A stretch of DNA of 64,000 bases, taken from NCBI GenBank assembly GCA_002633025.1, contig NMRB01000496.1, positions 171,440 to 235,439 of the forward strand, given 5' to 3'. Shown in pieces: positions 22,545-36,700 of the stretch (positions within the stretch are counted from its first letter, which is position 1; every line of letters begins with the position of its first letter). A model generated the notes under the pieces. It was not told the DNA's origin and searched no databases. It worked only from the letters and a program-made list of their open reading frames with translations. Source of the DNA: Notospermus geniculatus (Eukaryota > Nemertea > Pilidiophora > Heteronemertea > Lineidae). Position numbers and translations under genes: made by a program.

Positions 22545-22665
22545 ATTTTAGAACCAACCTCTCAGCAGACTTCCGAATACCAACCTTTGAGATTTTAGAA
22601 TACCAACCTTTGAGATTTTAGAATACCAACCTTTGCAGATTATAGAATACCAGCCTTTACAACTG
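22545..22665. repeat. 27-28-bp tandem repeat, 4-5 units
   Basis: The unit is TTTTAGAATACCAACCTTTGAGA, with slight variation at the edges. Confidence 0.85.
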
Positions 22666-23240
22666 GTGTTACCACAATGCAGTTAGACACTTTCTCTCTT
22701 TTTACTTTCATGAATGCACTGAGCAAAACTAATCTGTCTCAAAAATGAGTCGATTACCGGGTATTCAGAGCTACAAATTTAACCCAAGGCATGAGCCCAC
22801 AATGTCTGCAACTAGTTTCTTACAAGGGGCATGTTTTTTTTGGATATGAGTTGAAGAAATATCAGTCAATTTGGCTGTCAAACAAAAACACTGTTACACA
22901 GAGTGGGATAACCCGGAACATGAAGTACATGTAATACATGATAGATACCTAAGGGACTTATCCACTTGGGAGACCCCNTCATCGATAATCATCAATTATC
23001 ATCATCAAAAGGCTTGATTGTGCCATAATATCTGGGCTTCCAAATTCAGAAACGTTCCCGATATTGGAATCGAAAATCGCTTCCAAAAAAAGAAACGTTG
23101 CCAAAGTCGGAAACGTTTCCAATTTTTGAACTTTCCCGAACTGAGGTCATTCTTGGGTACACAGATATGTCATGTCTCCCAAAAAAAGACAATTCCTTTA
23201 CTGACAGTAACTTTATAATGAGGGTCATAAAACTACGCAA

Positions 23241-23364
23241 TGGGTCATATGAATAAAGACAAGCAAATGCTTTTACTTCAGATTTGTACAGCATTGCATA
23301 GTGCATTTGTATTGCAAAATTCAAGTAAAAGCATTTGCTAGTCTTTATTCATATGAATGACCCA
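23241..23364. repeat. Hairpin element, GGGTCATATGAATAAAGAC family
   Basis: TGGGTCATATGAATAAAGAC at the left and GTCTTTATTCATATG..ACCCA at the right flank AGCAAATGCTTTTACTTCA and its inverse. A degenerate copy is at 19755-19855, and a related insert with the AAAAGCATTTGCTA core is at 29221-29380. Confidence 0.8.
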
Positions 23365-23824
23365 ATATGTATGTACTCGGATGTCAAGTCAGACTGGTGT
23401 ATGTACAATGTTCACAAACTCCTTATAAACTCCTTATTATAAAAGAAGTAGTGCATTCTACACGAAATCGTCTCGGATAGAGTACAGACTTATACACAGT
23501 ACTGAAAATAAACAGTTGGATATATTTTTCATAGTATATACACTGAAATTCCAATGGTATTGAATAATTGTAGAATGAGATGTATAGTACATGCTCCATA
23601 ATGTGCTACTTTTTTCCATCCCTTTGTGATAACATCAACGCATCAGAAAGTATAGGCCTATGAATCCCACTGAAAATGTCATTGGTTAAATTTTCGCAGG
23701 GCATTTCACCTGAATGACGGTTGCATTAATAGCAAGAAATAATGTTTCTTTCTGGTAAGAGCAAGTTTGGTGTCCGAATTACCTGTAATGAACTTATTTT
23801 CAAGTTATACTTCTGGTAGCTCGA

Positions 23825-23900
23825 CTTGAAAGTGCCAGCCTGAAGAAGACCCCGGTTGGGGTCGAAAATTCGCAAAATTTCTGGAGGACAACTTCGGTTA
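23825..23900. repeat. Half-copy of the CCCCAACCGG hairpin family
   Basis: AGAAGACCCCGGTTGGGGTC then GAAAATTCGCAAAATTTCTGG corresponds to the right arm of the complete hairpin at 54361-54512. Confidence 0.6.
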
Positions 23901-24029
23901 TTATATTATACAAACTTATTTTCAACACGATTTTAACCAAATTTTTGTATAATTCAATCTGCAGGGCTAAGGATTTTTGAAACTGGTGTACAAAGTTTTT
24001 ACATGTACAATATGGTACACCCAACTATT

Positions 24030-24310
24030 CAGCGTAGTTCAAGCTGATAGACTAGTGGTTATCTCGTCCACTTAGCGGTCCCTGGTTCGAATCCAGCCTG
24101 GGCCATATGGGATTAATCACCCCTGGCTCTTCATGTCCATCACATGGGACAGTAAGCCATGGTGCCTTGTACCTTGTGCCTTTGCAAGGACAAGTAAAAG
24201 ACCTCATCCAAGTGAGGAGCATGAGTAGCTTGAGACGGACTATTCCGTATTACCAGGGCCAATAATGCTGTGCCTATGACCCTAATGGAAAAATCAAACA
24301 CAAATTCAGT
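24030..24310 (+). repeat. tRNA-headed SINE
   Basis: TGATAGACTAGTGGTTATCT and CCTGGTTCGAATCCAGCC are A- and B-box-like. A body with CTTGTGCCTTTGCAAGGACA and a tail near AATGGAAAAATCAAACACAA follow. The tail matches the tail of the SINE at 19905. Confidence 0.65.
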
Positions 24311-25566
24311 GAAGTTGGACAGCACGCTCCTGGGAAGTGCTCATCCTATTGAAAACAGTTACCGGGTAGTTGAGTTTGAGGCTACTGGACCGAGCATACC
24401 AGAATGGTAACAGTAATCATGGCGCTGATGAATTTACGAAATATCCGCAATTTCTTCCACGTACAAGAAACTCACCATATATTCATAATAACGTACCATA
24501 AATAAAAATATTCACAGTAATTCCACGTAAATCAAACGTCTGTTCCTAAGCTGAAAAATACTTCCAAAAGTCACAATTTTCATGCATTGATTGACGTTTC
24601 GAATAATGTTAACACATACACAATCTTTACATAACGATACACAATACACGGTCTAGAATAAGCAAGACAATGGAAATAAATATCGACAAGACATTCAGAC
24701 AATCACATGATCTGTTTTAGCCAATAAGAATCAAGAATGTACAATCGTCCATCAGACTCGACGACAAGGAGAAAATGTAAAAAAAATACACTTTTCTCAT
24801 TATTACAAAAATTGCGATATCTGCACGGATATATTTTAATGAGCACGTGGTCTGAGTATTCACTCTTAAGTCCGGCAAAATCTGACTGACCCCCGCCCCC
24901 AAATGAACACAAGTACCGGTACGAAATTCCTCAGCAGACTTCCATAAATAAATGCACTCCAATTCCCCCATGGAAAATTTGGTTGAATACTATCATCATT
25001 ACCTGCATCCGTGCCATTCTATAAATAAAACCCAAAACTACATCATATTTACAGCACTCGACTTGTTGACCCCATCCCATATCAGTCAACAGGCAGGCAG
25101 GAATTTTTTGAAAGTCTGTGCATTTGACACAATTTCTGAACGAAATAGTTAAGTTTTGACCACAATCACAATGCAGGTAGCCAGCCCAAAAATTTGCCTG
25201 AATTTTCAACCCCATCCATTCTCCTAAAAGAATGAAAATTTAAGTCCTTTAAGTAATCATTTATCATCATCTTAATTGAGAACTAACCACAGTGTCCCAA
25301 AATTTGGGGTCAAATGCATGTTCTTACACACAGTTGAACCTCATACTGTCCAAAATCATGCATTATACCTCAAACTTTGGGACAAAGCTCGGCTGCCTCC
25401 CGACTGACCCCACCCACCCACAACCATCAAAACTTACCAAAGAGGAAAAAGACCAATTTTGATGATACTCACTTATTTTCAACTACTTTAACTCATCTGC
25501 TCTCAAAGTCCAGCAGATGTCTTCCTCCGTCAAAGTTTTCACACATCCTATGGTTCGGATGGAAAA

Positions 25567-25695
25567 TATCTGAAGAAAGGTTGTTCCTATCAACCATCTG
25601 AATGATGTTTCTTCAAATTGTTCCCAATTTGTCTCCAAGGCTTTCAGAAAACTTCAACAGAAGATACCGTCTGCTCCAACCTGGGGGCAGATGAG
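25567..25695. repeat. Dispersed repeat, partner of 13196-13330
   Basis: See the LRSAM1 intron copy: CTATCAACCATCTGAATG, ACTTCAACAGAAGAT, and a final GGGGGCAGATG are shared. Confidence 0.6.
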
Positions 25696-25991
25696 TTAAG
25701 GGCAACAATCTCCTTCATTTGTGCCGATGTCCTACATCAACCTAAAGCATTCATCCAAGTTGAGATACCGGTTTTGAACAACGTGCACCATTATTTTTCA
25801 TTCCAAAGTATCATTTCCGTAAACTGGCCAACAGTCTCCGTGCATCGAATGCACCATTTGATTCATGGAAGAAAACACCATGCATGCTCTAGAATAAACG
25901 GCCACCACTGAGGAACTCAGACAATGACATTTCTCTGCAGGTGATTTAAATGAAATTCCTACTTTCGAAATCCTAGTTTCGTTCAATTTCC

Positions 25992-26182
25992 TTAAAGCGA
26001 ATCGAAAGCGAAAAAATTTGATTTAGAAATATAATTTGAAAGGGGACGAATTTTCAGCAAAAAATGTACACAAACTTCTCCAGAATGTCAACAAAGAAAT
26101 TTTCGTGCATTTTGATTGGCTGAATTTTGTGTTTACAAACACCAGCCAAATGTAAACAAAATCCACTATCGATTCGCTTTAA
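25992..26182. mobile_element. TTAA-flanked MITE, AGCGAATCGA family
   Basis: The element is 25996-26178, with AGCGAATCGA and TCGATTCGCT ends and TTAA on both sides. The inside holds TGTTTACAAACACCAGCCAAA. The same family lies in inverted orientation at 35585-35768 and 48119-48302. A left-truncated copy starts duplication block B. Confidence 0.8.
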
Positions 26183-26784
26183 CTTTGCACGTTCCTGCAT
26201 CATTAGGCACTGTCAGTCAGTTGACCTACAGGAGTCACTCCGGTCCAATTCAATGCCTAGCAGACCAACTCATGGTTGATTTCTACTATTGAAATATTCT
26301 CATCACCTCGCAGGTTTCTCGTAAAAAAATTATGCATAATGCCAATAGAAATCATTGGTTTTGATACTTATCTTAGAATAACGGACATGACATTTTCTAC
26401 GATTAGACGTCAGAAAAGGAATTGTGACGTCATGACATCAACTGCACCCCTCACAGCACCATGTCTAATTTCAAGGGGTCCCCATCATTTCAAAATAAGC
26501 CATGAAAATCTTGAATTTCTTGGGATAATTTCCGACCGACACAAATAGAAAGTGAACCTCAATATGATATCTACAAATATTTACAGTAGCCATTTTACAT
26601 TGGTCAAAGTTACATTATTAGGTACAATATTGATACACTGGCATCACTTGAAGTGATATAAAGGAGTACGACGCCCCCTATTTCGACATTTGAAACAATG
26701 AAGTGGTGGGCTTTTTTCCACTTGCAGAGGAAATGCAAAGTGAGCAACTGATAAGCATACCAGGGTTGCCGAGGATAAATTCCA

Positions 26785-27238
26785 GGGACCTCAGATTCCA
26801 GGCCTAGGCCTCAAAGAAGTCAGCTTGGATAATTTCCATGACCTGGATTCCAGGCCAAGGCCTCAACGAAGTCAGTTCTCTGGATAACTTTTGGGTCAAC
26901 GGATTCCAGACCTAGGCCTCAAGGAAGCCAGCTCTCTGGATAATTTCCAGGGTCAACGGATTCCAGGCCTAGGCCTCAAGGAAGTCATCTTTCTTGATAA
27001 CTTCCAGGGTCAACAGCCTAGGCCTCTTCAAGGGTCAACGGATTCCAGGGCTAGGCCTCAAGGAAGTCATCTCTCTGGATAACTTCCAGGGTCAACAGCC
27101 TAGGCCTCTTCCAGGGTCAACGGATTCCAGGCCTAGGCCTCAAGGAAGTCATCCCTCTGGATAACTTCCAGGGTAAACAGATTCCAGGTCTAGGTCTCTT
27201 CCAGGGTCAACGGATTCCAGGCCTAGACCTCAAGGATT
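26785..27238. repeat. 57-bp minisatellite, block A
   Basis: The unit runs GGATTCCAGGCCTAGGCCTC, AAGGAAGTCATCTCTCTGGA, TAACTTCCAGGGTCAAC (57 bp, with some shortened units). Because 57 is a multiple of three it keeps a short frame open, but there is no sign of a gene. The matching array in block B is 39529-39982. Confidence 0.9.
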
Positions 27239-27694
27239 TTACTAAGATCCAGGATAGCTACTAGCAAAATAGTCCTAACACATTAAATGAAACAATCAGA
27301 TCTAGTACAGGACTCATCAAGAACTATAAGTAAGCATCGGATGGTGAGACAACGAAGAAAGCATCTGGCCTATTCTCCTTCCTACACAGACGACACGTCC
27401 AATCTCCTAAGCAGGTGATCCACTTTGCACTGCAACACTGCCTGCTACATGTACATAGAATATAGGATAATAACCTCCAGTTGGAGAGTGCACCCCAGTT
27501 TTTAAAAGAACCCAAATACTTGAAATATTGATGACATTCTGAGTAACACTTGATTTTTCAGTTTAGAAGAAAAATCCCCTCGCACAGAACCAACTGCGAC
27601 TACAGTCAGAAGTTGGGAATAAAACAGACAGAGACGACAGCCTGCAAAGCGGTCACACCAGTCCAGATTGGACATAATGCAACCAAAATTGTCA

Positions 27695-27700
27695 TTTATT
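27695..27700 (-). terminator. Candidate poly(A) signal of VAV cassette A
   Basis: TTTATT on the plus strand (AATAAA on the minus strand) is 45 bases past the cassette A stop codon. Confidence 0.6.
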
Positions 27701-27744
27701 ATATATTACAGTAAAGTACGTGGAAAAACGTTGCGTTTCATCTG

Positions 27745-30700
27745 TCAATCACAATCCTCTCCGACGTGGATCTCGTCCTCTTTGACGTAGGCACAAGGGA
27801 AGTAGCCAATCTGAAAACGAGAAATAACGATGATGTGAGGCGTTTATAGAGTGCTTTCCAGTGTAATACAGTCTCAAAGTGCTCTCAGGTCATTGTACCG
27901 GTACCCAACCTGAAGGCCTGTAGAATCCATACCAGTGGAGATCGAACCTGGTACCTTCTGACCACTAAGCAGGGTTTATCCCCATTTTGCCTTCTTCTCG
28001 TTTTGCCTACTACCATTTCGCCTAAGCCCCATTTCGCCTACTCTCCATTTCGCCTACTCCCCACTTCGCCTACTCCCCATTTTGAATAGGGAGAAAAATT
28101 TTCGCAATCCATTGTTAAAACTGAGAGTAGGCGATATGGGGAGCAGGTGAAATGGGGATACACCCTCAGCAGAGATCTGACAAGCCACTAAGCCTCCACC
28201 AAGGCAATGATATTTTACACTGAGTATAGAGGCTATGCACGTGACGTCATCAGCGAGGTGACGCCATGTTGGATGGAACGTTGTGACATGATGACGCAGT
28301 GCATCTGACCACGTGCTCCGTCCATTTTCCATCCAACACGTGGCGTCATACCCATTGACGACGTCATTTGATGACGTCAGTGCATAGCCTCTATACATAC
28401 ATTGTACAATTCGAAAATGTTTTTAAATTTCACTCTTCACACTTTACTCATAAGAGGAAACAAGCACAATGGGCAAACAAAAGTTCCACTCCAACTGACC
28501 TTGCCGTTGAGCTGTCCCTTCCACCACCCCTTATCACCACCCATCTTGCTGATAATAGCGACTTTGTCACCACGTCGTAGGGAGAGCTGGTTGACCGCCG
28601 TTGCTGCAAAGTCGAACGAAGCCGTTGCGTATCCTTTGATGGTGTTTTTCGGTGTGACTCGCCTCTGGCTCTCCTTCATGGGTAGCACTAACGTCGTGTT
28701 GAGCTCATTGAAGCTGTCTGCTAGAGAGTTGTGTTGGTAGAATTCCACCAGCTCCTGAAATATCCAGATGAAATGAGGTTAAGAAGGAATTCATGAAAAC
28801 TACCACACTGGGGAGGTTTTGCCAGCACGGATTGGTGGCACTGCCATAGAAATCAACTGAAAACCAATCAACCTTCACCAGTGAGACACCACCTGTGAAG
28901 TACCTCCGAATAATAGCACCTGTGAGGCCCTCTCAAAAGTAGCACCTGCGAGACCCTCTCAAGAATTGCACTGGTGAGACACCTCCCAAGAACAGCAGCT
29001 GTGACTGTGAGGCACTTCTTAAGAATAGCACTTTTGAGAATAAAGGTGTTGAAACAACTTTAACTCTCATGATCTAAAATGTTCAAGCTTTACCTACCGG
29101 TATACTTTTGAAATATTTTATGTCCGCAATATAATATTGGTCTTTATTTTTGAACACCCTGATGTGCTTGGCATGACCGCCATACCTGGAAATGTAAAAT
29201 TTTATCGCTGCAACTCATTGCCTGATATTTACCGTACAAAAGCTAGCAAATGCTTTCTGTAAATTTTGTAGTACATGTACATTTACATTGGACACTGCTG
29301 TGCAAATCTTAAGTACCCGTAAAAGCATTTGCTAACTTTTATGAAAAGCATTTGCTAACTTTTATGAATACCAGCCATTGTGTCCAAGATTTTAAAAGAC
29401 AGCGTGAGCAAGTCAAATGTTAAGTTTCATAAGTTATTCCGACATCTGTAGGCCCTTCACACTTACTTAATACTTAACGCATGTTGTCCTTTTCTATTCT
29501 GATTCGTGCTCTCTCGAATAAGAAACGTCCCGCACGGATGATGATCAAGAGCCTTGTCAGCTTCCTCCCGCGACATCGGACCGACATACCTAGAGTCGAA
29601 AATCGCAGAAGGTCAGAGGTCATATGAATTGTGAAAACAGATATTCAAAGAAATTGTCATCTAGGACTTGTAGTTATAATCCTATTCTGATCAGGAAAAT
29701 CAACAATAAATTTGTTTTCATTCAAGCATCATATCGTAAAGAAGTTTGTGCAGATAAAGTCAGTTTTTTAACACACTGACCCTATCATTGCTGTATGTTT
29801 ATACAGAGTCTTAGTATTAAAGCAACAGAAGTTAACAATAGCAAACAATAAGATCTGTGACACAATCAGCCAATTCTGATGGCATGAAAACCGTGCCTGA
29901 GAATTATCATGCTTTAAATATCCTTTGTAAAGCGACCTATCCATGTGCAATATTATTGCACAATACGAGGATCAAAATGGGCAATATTATTGCCAATCTT
30001 TCTTCCATCCTTTATGCCACTAGCACATTACACCCATTTTGGGCCCCATAATGTGCAATAATATTGTACGTGGACGGACCGCTTAGAGTTCTGCAATGTG
30101 AGATGGTATGAGTACATGTATATACAAAGTTAATGTTACTGTGAAATGATCAGATGCTGGTGAAATCAAAAACTTGTAAGCAAGCAAAACGAGCCAAGAG
30201 AAAAGTTGTTTAGCAGAATGAAGGTCACTAAGGTCAGATTTAGTCAGCTAATAGCAGCAGCACACTCATGATAAAACCAACCCATGTTGTTGTAATTTTG
30301 GATAATTTATGTTAATAAATTTGAATAGGGTGCATCACATGACTGACATGGGGATGGGCGAATGAAATTTCACAAGAGTGTCACATGACTGATATGAACC
30401 AATGAGATTACATGAGAGTGTCACATGACTGACATGAACCAATGAGAATCCATGAGAGCGTCACATGACTGACATGAACCAATGAGATTCAATGTGAGTG
30501 TCACATGACTGACATTAACCAATGAGATTTATACATGTGAGTGTTGCACGTGATCACCAGACCATTACCATGTGTCTCACCTCTGACTATGGATCCATTG
30601 AGAACGATTCCAGATGTGTGTCACATGTGATCAAGGATCCCTTGAAAACATTCCACACAGATTCAGCATGGGTTAAATCTATCCACAATGTGCTGCCAGC

Positions 30701-33700
30701 CTATTCCATCCTCCCATAGCAGGGCATTGGTCTTGCACCTCTTCATACACTCGCACAAAAAGGAGTCAATGAAGAGGAGCCTGGTAAAAACCCCTGCTAT
30801 GGGAGGATGGCCTATTCAAACAGGGAAAGTCTACCTGGGAGGGGAATGTTACAATTCAGTCTATAATAAAAAAATTTTCGAAGTTCACTACTCAAAGTAA
30901 TTTGAATTAACTTCAGCAACAAAAACCGACTGTATTAAAGCCAAATTTGTAACGCTAACTCTTGTGTAATTTTAACTCAATTTTTGTGAAAAAAATAGAA
31001 ATGGACAAAAGACTAGTACACATTAAATTTTAAAGAAATTAACCGAAAATTCAACTAAAGATTACAAACATTATATTGCTTTCCGTATCATACATACCAA
31101 GGGAATGAACACAAATCGGCCAAATTTACATAGGAATGGTGAGACTTTGTGCTACCAGAGGGCGTTCGTACTAAACCGTCGAGCATATCGCCCTGTGGTC
31201 CGGGACTTTTGACCCGGTGACTAGGTGACCGCAGACCGTTGCTATGGTCAAGGTAGGATTGTTTCTGTAAAAGCAGACAATGGAAGAAACTAGAAGCAAG
31301 TGTTAATATGCGCCACGTTAGTCAGCATGCTAGCTCCTGTTTGTTAGCAAAGTGGGTGCCCTTAGCGTGACTGTGACACGATCACCTAATGAAGTGCAAT
31401 TTTATACTTCAAATCATACTTCCATACTTTCAGACGTCTTTTTTCTCCTGGTATTAGTCTCAAAATTGCAAAGCCCGAAACTACCCTCATAATGGTAAAA
31501 GGCACTCCACTTGTGATCAAGTGGGAGCATGTTCTGTTTTTCAATAAAATGGATGAGAATTTCACGTATGCTTTGCAAAATTTGAAAATTGCCTTCATTG
31601 GTCGTGTGACCGTGTCACATGACATGCAGCAGGCTCAGACAGTAGCAGACGGATGTGATCACATGACAACGCTGAGCCAATCCTGAAAGAGTGAAAATAC
31701 TGACCTGACCACCCCTAAAAACAAATGGACTCCCCTGAGGGCTAGAAAAAGTCTAAGTCCACTTCTGTGAAAGGGGTGTCAGGTTAATAACAAGGGAGTT
31801 TGTCATGGCAACCTGGGGAGACGTTCCTTTGATTTTCGGGCCTTCAGACTTGTATTTGCGCCGCAACACAACCTCGTTCCCACCACTCATTTTCTTATCG
31901 ATGTTCAATGAGTGTTGTGAAGCGACATGATTTTTAGAGGCGAGGGGACTGTTTTTTGTACGAGGGACTGTGACAATTTGCACAGTGCAGCCCGATTGGC
32001 AGCCGTCATACGATGGAAGGAAGGGGGTCCGTCTTTTGGCGTATAGCGCGGAGCTTTCAGGCCAATAGCAAAAAAAGCATTATGTACACGGTCTGCCGCT
32101 TGGCTAAGGTCTAAGAAGTGCATCATCCACCCGCTTGCAGCCTAGTACTTCACCTTTAAAGACCAAAATTCATTCTATTCTAAGTCTACTCAAAAGCAGT
32201 ATATACATGATGAAAATGGCCATGTGCTGTGATCTGATTATGCACGGAGCGTTTAGACAGCAGCCTGGAGCTTCAATAATCAGAAAAGTGGAAGTTAGAT
32301 TCTGTAATCTAGAACTAGTAATGCATTTTGTTTCAGCCTAAGAAATATCAGAAAAGTACCATATTATGATAAAGAAACTACCGGTACCACAAATTAAAAA
32401 TCATGTTGAAGAAACTGTCAAAATATTATTTTAGGAGTTCAAGCACCATGTCAGGCATTGTAGCAACTCGTAAACCATTGTGTGTTTATGTAATGCAAGA
32501 GGAAATCAGAGCCCCGCAGAAAACTGCAATGAAAAGGAACGAAGCTACAGGCCTGACCAGGTTCACGATTTTCTCCAAGACCGACGAACGGATCGCCCCC
32601 AGACTTGGTGTGCATATGCAGACAGACCTCAGAAGTGTCCTTATGAAGCCTGAATTTTAATGTGACTGATAGTTTTCAAAATATCAGGATATTAACGAAA
32701 ATAACAATGCTGTTTACGCCTTTTGACATCATCGAGATTTGTCGCATCATCCGTGGCGTCGGCAACGTCATGTGCGACGGTCGAACGGGTATGACGTCAT
32801 TACGTCCCCAAAGCGCTCAGAATGATGTGATGTGTGCGTCTCGCATAAATTTTGCATTCCACCACTGAACGGGTATTGCCTACTTGTCAAAATCAACCAA
32901 GTATAAACCCTGTTAGAGATAGAAACAGCATCATGACAGTTATCACGCAGAAGTACCGTCACCCTCACGTTATAGAAAGCTGATCATCCAGATGTGTACT
33001 CGACGATCGCAAGGCCAATCAAGTGACATCATAATGTCATGCTAGACCAGGCAGGGGCCGTTGCGGTGTCTTGCAGTGGCAGATGACCTTGTTTAGCTCA
33101 TGCTGCACAGGAGGGAATTTTAGGATTATACAGTTGACAAGCAATCTTGGTTATGCTAGGAACCCACCCTTGATTTTCCAGCTGATTTTGCGTTGCGACT
33201 TGCTTTTTAGACGTGATTTCCACCAATGGCGAAGATGTGGTCAATTTCAGTCGGCAATTGGTCGGCGACCAGTATCAGTTCCTTGCGATCGTTTCAATCG
33301 CAGGTAGCAGGTTGCAAAGCAAGTCGCAACGCAGAAAATCAGCAGTGGATTCCTAGCTTTACGGAGCCCAATGTTAGGACATACCATTCTTCATCGTCGA
33401 GATTGGGTGGGGGAGGCGGGAGTGGTCGTGATGGCGGCTGGCCAGAAAGCCTCCCACTGACGGGGACATCTAAGTAACCCGCATCACTTCCCTGGAAAAT
33501 TTGTATTGCATAATTTTACGTTGTCTCTAAAAATCCAAAATGCTGACTGAGGCCAGGGGAGGATTCATGAGTGACCAAAACAATTGTAACGATGTGTAGA
33601 GTTTAAAATCAAAAGTGGTTATGCTGCCCCGGGAGTCTCCCTGGGAAGGTTGAAGAGAGCTGCGTGCTGATTGGCCAGGGTTGGCGAGAGCATGGCGCTG

Positions 33701-36700
33701 ATTGGCCAGGGTTGGCGAGAGCATGGCGCTGATTGGCCGGGGCCTAGGCAGCGGTTCCTGGGAATGCGGGATGGTTGCGTAACTTCCCGGGGCGCAGGAT
33801 ATGAAGCCCTTGTGGGGTAGCAACCGAGGGCACAGGTGTTTAGAGGATTAGTCTGACGTGGGCCATAAAGGGTATTCCAATCTACGATTGGAAATGGCTT
33901 TAATACTGGCCAAACAGCAGAGTGTGGAAGAATAATGCTGTATTGTAATGCAGGAGGAAACCAGAGCACCTGGAGAAAACCGGCGTTGTCGGAGAGAATT
34001 GGCCCCTCTGTCACATCAAGAGCGGTTTGACCGGGAACCCGGAACCTTAGAGATGGTAGGTTCTGATGTTTCCATTGCGTCACTCTGACAGCTCCCATAT
34101 CAGAACAGAAACTGTATAGTTACAATAGAGGAATCCCACTGACGTCATCAAGTCATGTGACTGGCCGTCAAAATGACGCAAACTGGCGTCAATAGGGTGC
34201 TACACGTGGATTGACATTCCGCCTGACGCGACGAGACACCACACGAAATAACGTCATCGCGTCATCGTGATGTTCCTTCAGGAAACACGTGGTCATTTTG
34301 ACGGCCAACGCGGCCTTGATGACGTCACATGGGATTCCTCTATAGGAGCTGTCAGTCTTTTGACCAATAGGTGTCACTACAACCAAATTCAATGCCTACA
34401 TGAAGCAGACCCATTCATGGTTACGGTAATTGAGCAACAATCAAGAGAATTCTTTTTTACATTGGTCCACTGGAACTTTGCTACCGTCTTTTGGTAATAA
34501 GTACAGCGGACTGCTACTATTTTTCTCAATTTCTCACTTTTTGATCGAAAGAAGCCCCAGAACAGCTGTCTAACACACAAGGCCATAAAAAATCTATTTT
34601 ATTGTTCTTCTTCAACTTTTGCAGCAGATTTGTGCTTTGCAGAGTATTTGCAAGAAAGTGTATACTACTTATTTGCTAGCCGTGTTCTTAAGCCTGCAAT
34701 AATACAGCACGGTGAAGCCATTCTGGAGGAATCATCCCAGAAAAACATACCACGGGTTTAGAGTCATATCCTCGGGGGTTTGGATCCCATTTTTCACGGG
34801 GGGAGGAGGGGGAGGGAGGTTTGCCCGTGACATGATGCTGCTAGGGTGGGAAGACTGACGGATGACTGGGGGATTCGTTGACTCATAGGATGGCCGCCGC
34901 TACGGAGAAAAAATCTTCATAAAATCCAACCAGAAAACTATACCGAATATCTTGTTAGTTTTATTAGTAACTGGAGGGCCATTCACAAGGGGATAAAGAA
35001 TAAGAGGGTATGGACCTAAATACCTGAAACAGTCAAAAGCTGCAGGGAGGGCTGACCGGACCTGTACCTGTAGACCCTACCCAAACCCCCTTTCACCAAT
35101 TCCCAGTGGGTGTTTTCCTCTTCACCAGAATTCCATCCATGACGCCATGATGCATCCATGGCATCTGAAATGCACTACATGATGTCATCACTCCATGATG
35201 TCATAATGACATCATGCCCCAAATGACGTCATGCCCCAAATGACGTCATAATGACGTCATGCCCCTGCAGCTTTCAAGACTTAGAAATGGGGATTAAAGG
35301 TGAAGATCAAACAAGAAACTGTCAAATCGTACAGACAATTAGCAGAACAGAGATACGAGGTGTGAAAACGTCAACATCAGCATTCCAGACAGCGCCATCT
35401 TTGGGACATACCACGCATGATCTCGTAAGTTGTTAGATCTCGAGTAACGATCATGGGACACGGACGCCGTGCCGACAAATCCGTCGACGCCCTCAGAATT
35501 ATTGAGAGCGTGTGGATGGAAGGTTATGTTGTTCATTTCATACGATGGTTTTCTGATGAGAACCTGTGGAAAGATTTGTTTTAAAGCAAATTGATAGCAG
35601 ATTTTATTTACATTTGGCTGGTGTTTGTAAACACAAAATTTCAGCCAATCAGAATGCAGGAACATTTCTTTGTTGACATTCTGGAGAAGTTTGTTTACAT
35701 TTTTTCCCGAAAATTCGTCCCCTTTCAAATTCTATTTCTAAATCAAATTTGTCCGATATCAATTCGCTTTAACTGGGAGAAAACACATCAACTGTCAATC
35801 ACTCGGATAACAGCACAAATATACATAATGAGCAGCACAAAAAACATCCCTGAAAGTGTATAAAGTGTATAATCGCAATTTAACAATTTAATTAACCATG
35901 GAATTTTCAAAAATATTTCTCGGTTAGTAAAGTATTGGTATAAAGTTTGAAGGTGTTCCCATTACAATATCAACAAAGTGCCAACTTAGAGACAAAATAC
36001 AGTAAGACAAAAACATGAAGTATTTGGAAAAATTTGTTTTTATTCTGACATTTCCATATCAATCACACATAGAACAAATACTTACAGGTTGCCGTAGATC
36101 CCTAACAAACGATCGAGGAAACCAGCCCTCAACGTTTCCCTTCCGACCCTGAAAAAGAGATAATAGTCAAGTGTCAACTAGAGCCATCATGTGATGGCGC
36201 AGATTCGTCTCCATTTGAAAGTTATGAAATGGCATGCACAGCGGCAAAATAGGTGGGCAGGGTCCAAAGGGTACTTTGGGTACAAATATACCTAGTACCC
36301 TAAAGAAATTTGAGGGTACGATATAGTACCTTCAAATGAAATGGTCCATGGACCATGTGCTCACCCATTTGGACATAATAGTGTAATGACAGAGAGAGGT
36401 ATATAGTTATATGAGCAATCTGGGTAAGTCATTCCCAAGTTGTAGGACTTCAATGATTTTCAGTTTGTGCCACCTGGCGGCCATATTGGATGTCCAATCG
36501 GGCGAAAACTTCACATGCACATAAAGGTCATCTAGAGGGAGCCACATAGCACATTTGAGTGCACTGGGTCAAGTCGTTCCTGAGTTATTGCACATTTGAT
36601 TATTTTCGGGTTACGCCACCTGGNNNNNNNNNNNNNNNNNNNNNNNNNNNNNNNNNNNNNNNNNNNNNNNNNNNNNNNNNNNNNNNNNNNNNNNNNNNNN

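Larger units (their letters stand above)
18423..25990. other. Gene-free repeat-rich intergenic interval
   Basis: No ORF here shows family features or exon-like splice context on either strand. Contents are the SINEs, hairpins and minisatellites listed separately, plus unique AT-rich DNA. One ambiguous base is at 22979. Confidence 0.6.

Noticed and set aside
12100-24110. Possible tRNA genes at 12110, 12430, 13580, 19915, 20615 and 24050
   Set aside because: Only A- and B-box-like blocks are present, acceptor stems do not pair, and shared tails follow; these are SINEs.
26891-27082. Repetitive 63-codon frame and its identical copy at 39635-39826
   Set aside because: Product of the 57-bp minisatellite.
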